64,000 nt of DNA from Microcyclospora pomicola (taxonomy: Eukaryota; Ascomycota; Dothideomycetes; Capnodiales): NCBI GenBank assembly GCA_002786065.1, contig NHNY01000006.1, positions 496,001 through 560,000 of the forward strand, written 5' to 3'. The translations under genes and the position numbers were made by a program. Below the pieces are notes generated by a model. It was not told the origin of the DNA. It saw nothing but the letters and a program-made list of their open reading frames with translations, and did no database searches. Below are positions 1-9,379 of the stretch, piece by piece. How positions within the stretch are numbered: position 1 is the first letter of the stretch; each line of letters starts with the position of its first letter.

Positions 1-216
1 ATCTAGGAATGTCTATAAGGTATATATAGCATTAGGTTAATAAGCGTAAGTATAACTGTTTAAACAAGGAAATATGTTTATGAACCTGTTTATAAACATG
101 TTCGCTAACGCGTTTATAGAGCGTAATAGAAACCGACAAAAAGCGAAGCGGGCTCGTTAACTAGAGGATAACAAGGGTAAGAATAATAGACAATCGAGCA
201 CTATTAATACTCTCTC

Positions 217-239
217 TAAAGCCGACATAGTCGGCTTTA
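217..239. repeat. Perfect inverted repeat, 10-bp arms, 3-bp loop
   Basis: TAAAGCCGAC, then ATA, then GTCGGCTTTA form a perfect hairpin. It lies inside the open stretch of the plus-strand relic, so it may simply reflect coding sequence. It is more GC-rich than its surroundings. Confidence 0.7.
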
Positions 240-889
240 TTAATTCAGTAGACGGCCCTAAACTAGAAGTTGTAGATAGGTAGACTATAAGCTAGGTTGC
301 TAATAGAAGAGGTAGTAGCCGTCGCGGTAGCAGAACACGTTCACAAACGGGTTCCTAAACAGGTTTACGAACTAGTTTAGCTGCCCTATTAAGGAGGCGA
401 TTACAAACTCTACGAACTAGCTACGGTAGTAGGCTTTACCGATAGCCTAGCTTGCTTTTATAGGTTATAACATAGACAGACAGCTAGGGTTTAGAGGCAG
501 ACACTTAAACGGGTTCACAAACAGGTTCACAAACGGGTTTACTAACACGTTTAAGCATGATCCTAAGCTTACTACCTGTGCTACTACTAACCCTATAAAT
601 ACCGACTAATATTAGTATTAAGGAGCAAATTCGGCTATACAAGATGCAAGCACGACTAGATAAATAAAGATTAATAAATAGCGTTAAATTAGGGAAGGAG
701 TTAGAATAGCCTACTACTAAGTTATTATCTAAAAATTTGTAAAATAATAGCTATAAGTTTATTACTTTAGAATAATAGACATAGGAGAATAATTTATAGA
801 TTACTTACTAGATATAGTATACTATGTATATATAGATTATATAGATATAGACTAATAATAAAGAAAGATAAGTAAATAAAGCTAATAGC

Positions 890-1175
890 TATAGAGTAAA
901 TAGATATAGATTAAGTAGACGTAGAGTTAATAGGCGTAGGTAAAGTAGATATAGAGTAAATAGACGTAGATTAAGTAGACGTAGAGTTAATAGATATAGA
1001 GTTAATAGATATAGAGTTAATAGATATAGAGTAAGTAGACGTAGATTAAGTAGGCGTAGAGTTAATAGGCGTAGGTAAAGTTATAAAATAGACATAGATT
1101 AATAGATATAAAGTAAATTAATATAGAGTAAGTAGACGTATAGTTAGTTAATAGATATAGAGTAAATAAATTATA
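890..1175 (+). repeat. 15-bp minisatellite (5-codon repeat)
   Basis: Tandem units of about 15 bp of the type GACGTAGAGTTAATA, with GATATAG variants. The differences are almost all C/T or G/A changes, as expected from RIP-like mutation. Read on the plus strand the unit is five codons (roughly Asp-Val-Glu/Asp-Leu-Ile), so the array was probably a pentapeptide repeat in the plus-strand relic. Copies are perfect in the middle and drift at both ends, so the borders are approximate. Confidence 0.7.
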
Positions 1176-1449
1176 TTATATTAGTAGTATCTAAAGAGAA
1201 AATAGTATAGATAGACGTAATATAATAGATATAGTAATATATTAGATATATATAGCGTAATAGAAATATAATTAATATAAGACGTTATTTAAGTAATATA
1301 TAAGCTATAGATATATAAAAAGAATAAAATTAAATGCTAATAGAGGGATAATATTTATAGATAGAGCTATAGTAGTATAAACTAATAGTAATAAGCTATA
1401 TTCTACTAGTATTAGCTTACTGTTAATAAGGTACTAGTAGCTATAAGAG

Positions 1450-1651
1450 GAACATGTTCCTAAACGTGTTTAGGAACATGTTTAGACAGCCGAGATTAGC
1501 GCTTTACTTACGCACCTCTAGTAGTATTATAACTCGAACATATTTATAAACGCGTTTATAAATATGTTTAAATACAGTACTAGAGATACGTAAGTAAATC
1601 GCTGATCTCGGCTGTCTAAACATGTTCCTAAACACGTTTAGGAACATGTTT
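1450..1651. repeat. About 200-bp near-perfect palindrome
   Basis: Positions 1451-1490 are the exact reverse complement of 1611-1650 (40 bp). The arms continue imperfectly towards a perfect 32-bp palindrome at 1537-1568. The arms contain copies of the AAACATGTTT-type decamer and a shared non-repeat stretch. In the right arm a GTAAGT (1590) and an AACAG (1659-1660) suggest an intron on the plus strand; the left arm holds the mirror image. This could be an inverted duplication of one repeat intron or a foldback element. Confidence 0.8.
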
Positions 1652-1986
1652 ACTTAACAGATCGAACTAGTAGTGTTATAAGTAATATAGATGTAAATAT
1701 GTTAGTAAATATATTTACGAATAAGTTAAGGAACATGTTTAGGAAGAACAGAGGGGTATCATTAAGAAAAATCTAAGTTAGGTGCTTCTAAATAGGTTAA
1801 CGAACCTGTTTAGAAGCATAATAGAAGCTCTATATACCTAGAAAAAACTACTAAAGGTAAGATACTATAAACATATTTAGTAATATGTTTACGAGCATGT
1901 TAACGAACACGTTTAGCGTCGCTTAGCACACATCTTAATACTATCGCTAAAGAAGTTCGCGTTATAGTAGCTAGGCTAGAAGCAGG

Positions 1987-4042
1987 CTAAAAGAACATAT
2001 TAGTAAACCTGTTTGTAAATATATTCTTAAATATATTACTTACTTTTCTTGTTCTTCCTTATATAGGATGTATAGAGGACCTAACAACTACCCTTAACAA
2101 CTATTTTCTTAGCCTTTTCGAAGAGGGGCTAAATATATTAGCAAACACGTTTACGAATATGTTAAAAAGTTTAAACTTACATTTCTAAGTATAAAGCCTC
2201 TACTTAAGACAGGGAATAGTAGACGCTAAACATGTTAGTAAACTAGTTTGTAAACATGTTTCTAAATGTGTTTAAAACGTATATTTATACCTAGAATAGC
2301 AGCCTGCTAAAGACTACTAACCTTTTAAACATGTTAGTAAGCTTAGTTTTAAATATGTTTATAAACATGTTTAAAACTTACCTAAAGTTAGGCGCTTAAC
2401 ATCTCTACTGCTATCTCTTATAAGGTCTAAATATATTAGTAAAGCAGTTTACTAACATGTTCGCAAACATGTTTAGGTAAATATGTTTAGACTAAAACTT
2501 ACTAGCTCCTCTCTAAATCTACTATTACTTCCGATTACTAGAGCCTCCCTGTTCTTAGCATCTAGGCGCTAAACATATTAGCGAACGTGTTCCTAAACGT
2601 GTTTCTAAACGTGTTTAGGAACACTTATATCTTTCTTCTTCTACATCCTTTCTTTAAGCTTCGTTTTTAGATCCTACTAAACGTGTTAACGAATGTGTTC
2701 CTAAACATGTTTAGGAACACTTACCTTCTTACTCTTCTTCTTAGGTATTTTCTTCTTGCCCTTATTCTTATCTTAAATATATTAGTAAACATGTTTCTAA
2801 ATATGTTTAGAAATACTTACTATCTTAACTTTCTTCTTAGGCTATTCCTCTATACTCTTACTCTTCTTCTAAACATATTAGGAAACGTGTTTTTAAACAT
2901 ATTTAAAAACACTTACCTTACGCTTAGTAGAGGTCTTATTCTATACCTTATCCTTAGAGTCTAGGGAGTTTTTATAGGCCTAAACATATTAGTAAACCTA
3001 TTTACAAACATGTTTAGAAAATATACCTTTAGCTTTTTATTTTAGAACTTTCGTACTAAGTCGCGGATATTACTAAATAAATATATTAGTGAAAATGTTT
3101 ATAAACCTATTTACAAACATGTCTAATTACCTAATCTCTAGGACTTTTGTATAGTAGACTACTATAGACTGTTTGTAGAACTCTAAACGTGTTAGCGAAC
3201 TTGTTTCTAAATATGTTTAGAAATATATTACTTATAATGTGCTTAGTAAAGCTCTTATTTGTTTAGCTAGCTACTCTTAGTAGCCTTACCTACTATGTAC
3301 TGTACTAAAATCTTATAGGTCTAAATATATTAGCGAACCTATTCGCGAACATATTTAGATAAGAGTACTTGTATTTTTAATATATGTAATTAGAGCGCTA
3401 TAGTCCTTATATACTTTCTATAAACATATTAGTAAATATGTTTACTAACATGTTTAAACTACCTACTATATATAGCTTAGGGTCTTTAAATTCTTTGCTG
3501 TCCTTAGGCCTAGAATCCTTAAACTTAAAATTACCTATCTATAAATATATTAGCGAACTTGTTTATAAACATGTTTAGAATTATTACCTTTAACCTATAT
3601 ACACGCTTGCCTAGGAACATATTATTAGATAAAACTTAGCTATTAATCTAAATATATTAGTTAATATATTAATAAATATGTTCTTAAATATGTTTACTTA
3701 CTACTAAGATTTCTGCTATACCCTTAATAACTTTGCCTTAGTTAATAAGTTAGTAGTACTACTTATAGTATTTCTAAATACATTCGTTAACTCGTTAATA
3801 AACACATTTATAAACATATTTACTTATACTTTTTTCCTTAAGTTTTTCTAACATATTAAAGTCTGTATCTTTAATTAAATCTAAACATATTAGTAAACTT
3901 GTTTACAAATATGTTTAAACTAGGGATATTCTTACCTTCTAGCCTATAGTAATAGGAGGTAGGGGGGGGGACCCTATAATACTATTAGTTCAACATGTTA
4001 ATAAATAGGTTAATAAACATGTTTAAGAACATATTTAGATAC
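1987..4042 (-). pseudogene. Decayed intron-dense gene on the minus strand with about 19 repeat-derived introns
   Basis: Reading the minus strand from 4042 down, short open exons (43-89 bp) alternate with palindromic-repeat introns. Examples of clean exons are 3538-3467, 3072-3027, 2979-2917, 2868-2821 and 2568-2503. Ten of the eighteen exons have lengths divisible by three, and several neighbours join in phase. The middle of the protein (exons from 2979 to 2725) is very rich in Lys with Pro-Lys-Lys-Lys runs, like a nuclear or nucleolar low-complexity tail. In-frame stops occur here and there, as expected of RIP-like decay, so the copy looks broken. The product is not recognised. Base composition is far more AT-rich than all genes right of 4040. 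The last intron (2043-1987) overlaps the end of the convergent plus-strand relic. Confidence 0.6.
1987..4042 (-). repeat. Array of introner-like palindromic introns (12-bp pitch)
   Basis: Candidate introns (donor to acceptor, minus strand): 4042-3982, 3935-3881, 3823-3774, 3701-3648, 3587-3539, 3466-3418, 3368-3321, 3231-3183, 3130-3073, 3026-2980, 2916-2869, 2820-2772, 2724-2677, 2628-2569, 2502-2427, 2381-2322, 2278-2226, 2180-2129, 2043-1987. Lengths are 45-76 bp, mostly 47-60. Eight begin with exact GTAAGT and nine more with another GT donor. 2628 has ATAAGT, and 2278 is weak. Most end in a block such as CTAATATGTTTAG, which joins a branch-like CTAAY to a TAG acceptor. The body is 3-4 copies of a palindromic decamer (A/G)AAC-NN-GTT(T/A/C) every 12 bp. 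Spacing from intron to intron is about 96-143 bp. Related plus-strand copies lie at 1-2000. Confidence 0.75.
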
Positions 4043-5666
4043 TGACTAGCTAGAGGTAGTAGTAGTTGTAGTAAGGAAGGTAGAAGGGTAGCGAAAGGAA
4101 GATAGACTAGTCAGATGAGTAAGCATCGGTCGGCACGCTAGCGACGACGCTAAATACGGGCCGAGCGATTGGTCAGATGATCACTTCTTACATGTCAGAT
4201 CAACTAACAGGTCGAAGGATTCGGCGTTGAGACCCGCACAGCTGCAAGGCGTACTCCCACACTCATACACTCGGTAGCTCATTGGTATATATCAGCGGCA
4301 TGAGATATGTAAGTCAGAAACGCAAATGCCTCATGCCGTTAGGCGACGCCGATGCGTGACGTCGTCCACAAGCCGTCTGAGATAAGGGAAGGTTTGCAGG
4401 ACTAGAATATCCGTTGCCGTCAACCTAGTAATCATGTTTGTCATGGTGGATGTCACGCACATTAGCTGTAGTCAACCCGTGTGCTTGATCGAAGTGTATT
4501 TAAGTCCAAAATTTGTGTTGATGGATGACGTGACACGAGAACTGCGGACTCAAGTGGCGACACACATGTATTGCAGTTGCGAGTACATGGTTGATGGTGC
4601 TCGGACAATTTCAATGACTCTGCAGTCTTGTCTTTCTCTGCATTGCCAGTGGCATAACGCCAGACCTTAACATGAACATTGAGCATGCAAATGTACGTTG
4701 CGTGAACGGTGCGAAACTGTTCCCTCAAATTGTTCGAGGCATGGACGAAGGCGACTTTCGAAAGCAGTTGCGATCGTATCGCATGCAGTGGTTCTCAGTA
4801 GACTACTCCGGCTGTAGTTTGGTAGAGGAGGGCCCTTTGATAGCGCCATGCCACAGTTCGATGACTCGCTTTGGATGTCGAAGCTGAGCGATGGGCCGAC
4901 TCCGCACGAGAGGACTTGCAAAGCTCCAGCTCGTCTTTGCCCGTTCAGCGAGTTCATCGTAAACATTGTGTTTGCAGACCCCAATCATAGGCTAGTCGTT
5001 GCGGCTGTTCGTGGAGTTACGAAGATCTTTTCGCCCAGCTCTGAGTCATTGACTGAGGGGAAAAGAGGGTTCCAATACTATATTACGTCTGCGACTAGAA
5101 TAGGACCGACATGAGGGCCGTGACGTTGCAGAATCCGATGCAATGTTGCAGCATATCGCAATGTGATCGACCATGGTCCCATATGGCGGAGCATAGAACA
5201 TGTAGCGTACGCAAGTGTGCGCATCGTTCGGGAGCTGTTTCGTGCCCAGTGACATATCATGGACATACCAAGAGCGATCCAGCTTCCAGGTAGAAGCTCT
5301 TGTCCTAGGCAGTCCTTTTTGCTGCGCTGCCACTTAGCTGTTCCCTGATTCCGAGGGAAGAGTCCAGCATATTGCTAGAAAGAGCATTGCACGCCAGAGC
5401 GATCTCCCGATATGCTCGACGGGAACGTCAGAGACTCTCAAGTGATCTAGCGCTTCACACAACAGGATCGCGTGCACCGCATCCTGTCCTCCTCGCGGGC
5501 TCTGCCACCGCGCGTACAGGTCTGCGGCCCTGGTCGATAAAAGGACTCTGCACAAGTAGTCGGAACCAGAAAGCGAGGTATAGCTCAACCTGCCTGGAAC
5601 GCCGTGACGGAGAAGTATGCATCGTCGCAAAGTCTCTATAGAAGTATGGATCCGTCCTATTCGTCC
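4043..5666. other. Intergenic, no gene seen
   Basis: Base composition switches from AT-rich to about even at 4040-4100. Only short overlapping open frames on both strands occur, with no start, splice or domain signal that I could support. Confidence 0.5.
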
Positions 5667-6149
5667 TTAGGACTTCTTCGATTTCCCTACAAAGCCCATC
5701 CCATACTCAGAGGTCAATGCGCCTCCAAGCTTCGAGCCGTACAGTAACATTATGATATTGACTGCCTCCATGGCGGCGGTCCACCAGTACGTCGAGTCAG
5801 TCGTCGTAAGACTGCTCCAGACAAAGGCCAGACCAAGAATGGCAATGGTCGTCAATGCTGCATGGACACCGGCAACCTTCGCCTTCTCTCTCAATCGTCC
5901 AGTTCCAGATTCGTACAGGCCTTGTTTCATGGCCATCTGATACACGTCTACAGAGCCGGTCACGATCGCGGGCACTGACGCGATCAGGGCTATCGCGTGG
6001 AGATAGTTTGCAGCGGTTTTGGCAGCCGCTTCGGTGATGGCGAAGTGGTCGAAGAGAAATGCTGGTTGGATCGTTCGCACAGCATTCAAAGTGCTACCCA
6101 GGACGAAATACGCAATCGGGAAATGAACTGATGCGGGGTGAAGGCCCAT
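5667..6149 (-). CDS. DUF2231 family integral membrane protein
   Basis: Single exon, 160 aa, starting at an ATG at 6149. The N-terminus carries the HPASVHFPIA block (about residues 4-13) that marks the DUF2231 family (Pfam PF09990). Four hydrophobic segments are visible at about residues 8-30, 48-70, 92-112 and 123-142, so a four-helix membrane protein is likely; the conserved His residues of the first helix are kept. Function in fungi is unknown; bacterial relatives are small membrane proteins with conserved His. The length fits the family. Nothing suggests co-regulation with the P450 600 bp away on the other strand. Confidence 0.85.
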   Translation of the reverse strand: MGLHPASVHFPIAYFVLGSTLNAVRTIQPAFLFDHFAITEAAAKTAANYLHAIALIASVPAIVTGSVDVYQMAMKQGLYESGTGRLREKAKVAGVHAALTTIAILGLAFVWSSLTTTDSTYWWTAAMEAVNIIMLLYGSKLGGALTSEYGMGFVGKSKKS

Positions 6150-6786
6150 GTTGTCGGTGGTTTAGATGATGTTCCAATCCGGAATATCGTGTCAGTCGTG
6201 AAATATAGAGAATTGTGGATGGAGTCAAGGCAATGTAGTCAGATTATTGTGATGAGTAACGGTTCTCATCTCATTGGTGACTCTCTAGGTATTCAGTAGC
6301 AACGCATAGTTTTGATGATCGCCACAGATGATTCCTTTCCACACACATGTTTAGTCCCTCGGCAGCCCCGCTACGACTTGGTGGCTCGAGCTATATGGTA
6401 AGAAGTCGGTCTCTCTACGTCAAGTCTCTCAGCGAAAAAACCGCTTTTGCTGCTAGACACATGGCACTGAACGAACTTGGTCTGTCTCTTGACCTCGACA
6501 TCCTCAGTCAACTTCCCGGGAATACTCGAGAATCGATCATGCCCGACATGCGGATCCCGGAGATCAGAGCTATAGAAATGTATTCCCCGCGAGTCGATGG
6601 ATCAACAATAAGCGATTTGTCCAATTGCCGCACTGCCATACCGTACAGTCAAGAACTCGGCCCCGCTTGTCGATCACATTGTCCCGTACCCCGGCACATA
6701 CTACTAGACCGCGACTTTCCTACATACTGCAGAATTATGCCGCCAGACTGAGATACTGAATCGTCAACCTGATCAGCAACTCGAAC
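6150..6786. other. Intergenic between divergent DUF2231 and P450 genes
   Basis: Contains the promoters of both neighbours. A 134-codon open frame on the plus strand (6347-6751) has no recognisable domain and I do not call it a gene. Confidence 0.5.
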
Positions 6787-8607
6787 ATGGCGGTGTTCTC
6801 ACTCAGCCTCTCTTCTGCGCTCCCATACCTGTTTGCTCTCGCGGTATTGGCCAAGATTGTGGTCTATGTGCAAAGATTCACACGTCATGACCTCAGTAAG
6901 ATCCCCGGACCTTTCTTGGCCAAGTTCACTGGTCTCTACCGTCTACGGATGGTAGCAAAAGGCTACGGCCCTGAGGCATATCGCGAATTGCATCGCCGAT
7001 ACGGACCAATCGTACGGGTTGCACCAAATCATGTCTCGATATCAGATCCGTCCGCAATTCCACTCATCTATGGACTTGGAAGCAAGTTCTCCAAGGTGCG
7101 ACATCTGTATCGAAAACACGTGAAGGAGCAAGCGCTGAAGTTTTGAGAACAAAGACCGATTTCTACAGGACCATGACACCGACCTTTGACGGTCAGCTCG
7201 TCGACAGCATGTTCACCGCCCGAGATCCTGCCGTGCACAAGGCTTTGAAGACGCCAGTGGCTTCGTTGTTCGCCTTGTCAAGCATGCGCAACTACGAGCC
7301 GTATGTGAATGAGTGCACCGATCTGTTTGTCGCAGCGATGCGCGATCTCGAGGGCCAGTCGATCGACCTTGCGATTTGGCTACAGTGGTACGCCTTCGAT
7401 GTCATTGCTGGGATCACGTTCCAGCGCAGATTTGGCTTCCTTGAGCAGAGAACTGATGTGAACCACATGATCGGTGCGTTGGATGGTGTCTTCAATTCCG
7501 TCAAGTTTCTGGGAATGTATCCAGCATGGAGTGGAGTGGCAAAAGGCGTTGTGAGCCATGTGTTGCCGTTGTTCGGAAAGTATGATCCTTTGATCGAATT
7601 CGTAAAGGTATGTCCCACAACTCCTCAAGCCGTCGAACAACTCAGTAGCAAAGCAGGCCTAATGTTCCCAGATTTCCGAGGAAGAGATAACACGCTACGA
7701 CGAGATCGGGAAGGATGAGGGTCGCACGGATTTCTTGTCACAGCTTCGACAGAGGGAAGGGAAATTGACTTCTGCTAACTCGCAGTCCCCAGTTCGGATA
7801 GAGATCTTGAACCATGTATCGAACAACCTGTGAGTCCTTGAATTTCTGAACATCGTGGGTTGACAGGACTGACGTCTCAAATAAGCCTCGCTGGTAGCGA
7901 CACAACAGCGATATCACTGCGCGCATGCTTTTACTACCTGATCAAAAATCCGCGGGTGCTAATGAAGCTAAGAAATGAGATCGAGAGCCAGGGCAGTGGG
8001 GAGCAGTCCGCAGAGCCCGTAACGCTAGAAGCATCCCTCAAGATGCCTTACCTGTGAGTGGGCTTGGAAAGGCTCTCGGTGAAGAACGTATTCGCTGATC
8101 AGCTCGGCATGCAGACAGGCTGTCATGAAGGAGGCGACACGATTACACCCTGGAGTTGGGTTCCCTCTTGAACGTTTTGTTCCCGTGGGTGGTGCAGACG
8201 TCTGTGGTACTGCATTGGCTGCAGATACGAACGTTTCCATGAGTGCGCCGGTACTGCAGATGGACCCAACGATCTACGGCAAAGATGTCGAAGACTTCAA
8301 ACCAGAAAGATGGCTGGAGTCTAGCGCAGAGCAGCTGAAACTCATGGAGAGGTCGATGCTGGTGGTGAGTCGTTCGGGAGAATCCATTCATCCCGGAAGT
8401 GCTAACCGGAGTCAGTTTGGACATGGTGCGCGCACATGCATCGGAAAGAATATCTCGATCATGGAGATGGGCAAATTCATCCCGCAGATCTTGCGGGAAT
8501 TCGATATTGAGTGGGTGTCCGAGAAGTCAGAGTGGTCTACCAATGCCGCCTGGTTTTGGAAGCAGTCGGACATGCACGTCAAATTCAAAAGTCGCAGATG
8601 TCTGTGA
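6787..8607 (+). CDS. Cytochrome P450 monooxygenase (pisatin demethylase-like)
   Basis: Six exons: 6787-7095, 7155-7607, 7672-7829, 7886-8053, 8115-8364, 8416-8607; about 509 aa, a usual P450 length. An N-terminal membrane anchor is at about residues 8-28, followed by a Pro-rich hinge (KIPGPF). The I-helix AGSDTT is near the start of exon 4, the ExxR motif is EATR in exon 5, PERW follows, and the heme loop FGHGARTCIG opens exon 6. The stretch after the heme Cys (IGKNISIMEMGKF) resembles the pisatin-demethylase-like fungal P450s. It should sit in the ER membrane and hydroxylate a small hydrophobic molecule; the substrate is not predictable. Intron 5 (8365-8415, 51 bp) has no stop and keeps frame, so its splicing is inferred from the family spacing. 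Confidence 0.9.
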
Positions 8608-8902
8608 GGCGATACTAACATTGACCGTATGTTTGCGGTCCGAGGTCAGAGCCGCGGAGGGTCGCCGGAGGTTGAATCGATCAGATCGAGTGACAAAAAT
8701 GGACGCTGCAGTACAAACAGGACATTGATTGAGGTGACGGCAAAGCAACAGTACACGAAATTGACTGGTGACGTTGTTGGTGGTTCGTTTCATGTTTTGT
8801 TTGAAGTAACGGGCTGTCCCGCCGCAAGCCCAAGTCGGACTTGTTCGTCCCACATTTCATCACAGTTCCATCAATCACCTCAAATACATCAATCGCGAAA
8901 GT

Positions 8903-9379
8903 ATGGCGGACACTGCCCCGCCCGTCTCCGCTCTGGAACATTCAAAGAAAGACCAACAGAACCGTTTGTCAGCAGCAAAGACTTCGATCAAGTACATGCT
9001 CGACCCCAAAACAGGACCGCAACCAACACAACTCCGCACTCGGGCATTTCTGCGCAGTTTTCGCTACATCACCATCTTCTTGTTCTGGAGACTGGTGCGA
9101 TATGCTAAATATGCTGCCGTCGGCGCGCTGGTGGCTGCAGTCGGAACGACCGCTGTCGGCTCTGTCGTGAGTGGTGCGGCCTTTGTCATTGCGCCGACGG
9201 GGATTCTAGGTGGCGCTGGCGTGGGGCTGTTGTGGGCGGTCGCAAGGTTCGGATGGAGAAGAGCGAGCGCAAGGATTCGGAGAGCAGATCACGGCGCTCA
9301 TGCGGACCCGAGGAAAGACGAGCATGAGGATGCTGAGGGCGAAACGATCATCAAAGCACCCAGGATGGATCCATGGTGA
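8903..9379 (+). CDS. Small predicted membrane protein, unknown function
   Basis: Single exon of 158 aa from an ATG at 8903. The N-terminal 50 residues are polar. A hydrophobic stretch of about 60 residues (about 52-115), rich in Ala, Gly and Val, could form two membrane helices, followed by an Arg-rich then acidic tail ending in PRMDPW. It lies 295 bp downstream of the P450 on the same strand. No family recognised; the composition and the clean frame suggest a real gene. Confidence 0.6.
   Translation: MADTAPPVSALEHSKKDQQNRLSAAKTSIKYMLDPKTGPQPTQLRTRAFLRSFRYITIFLFWRLVRYAKYAAVGALVAAVGTTAVGSVVSGAAFVIAPTGILGGAGVGLLWAVARFGWRRASARIRRADHGAHADPRKDEHEDAEGETIIKAPRMDPW

Larger units (their letters stand above)
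1..2000 (+). pseudogene. RIP-like decayed coding relic on the plus strand, with palindromic-repeat introns
   Basis: AT-rich sequence keeps stretches of protein-like reading on the plus strand: a basic Lys/Arg-rich stretch about 120-325, a charged coiled-coil-like stretch about 618-740, a pentapeptide-type repeat about 890-1175, and open exons 1743-1780, 1814-1856 and 1917-1990. Several in-frame stops are present and the base bias (C to T on both strands) suggests repeat-induced point mutation. Candidate plus-strand introns with the palindromic motif are 46-119 (GTAAGT donor, TATAG end), 327-380, about 464-555, 1590-1660 (GTAAGT, AACAG), 1682-1742 and 1857-1916. Phase is kept across 1857-1916: a 1-nt remainder is completed by 2 nt downstream. 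I do not recognise the protein family; a transposon-derived gene or a host gene are both possible. Confidence 0.5.

Noticed and set aside
2683-2964. 93-codon plus-strand frame with repeated Asn-Met-Phe-Leu units
   Set aside because: It is a by-product of the palindromic decamers, which read alike on both strands; splice signals and open exons favour the minus strand.
1-4040. Centromere or telomere satellite
   Set aside because: No telomere repeat is present, and the block contains open exons and ordered splice signals.
1987-4042. CRISPR array (regular repeats with unique spacers)
   Set aside because: Spacing is regular, but the host is a fungus, the repeats differ among themselves and carry splice signals, and the spacers read as exons.
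6347-6751. 134-codon plus-strand frame upstream of the P450
   Set aside because: No domain, no splice logic and it overlaps the likely promoter.
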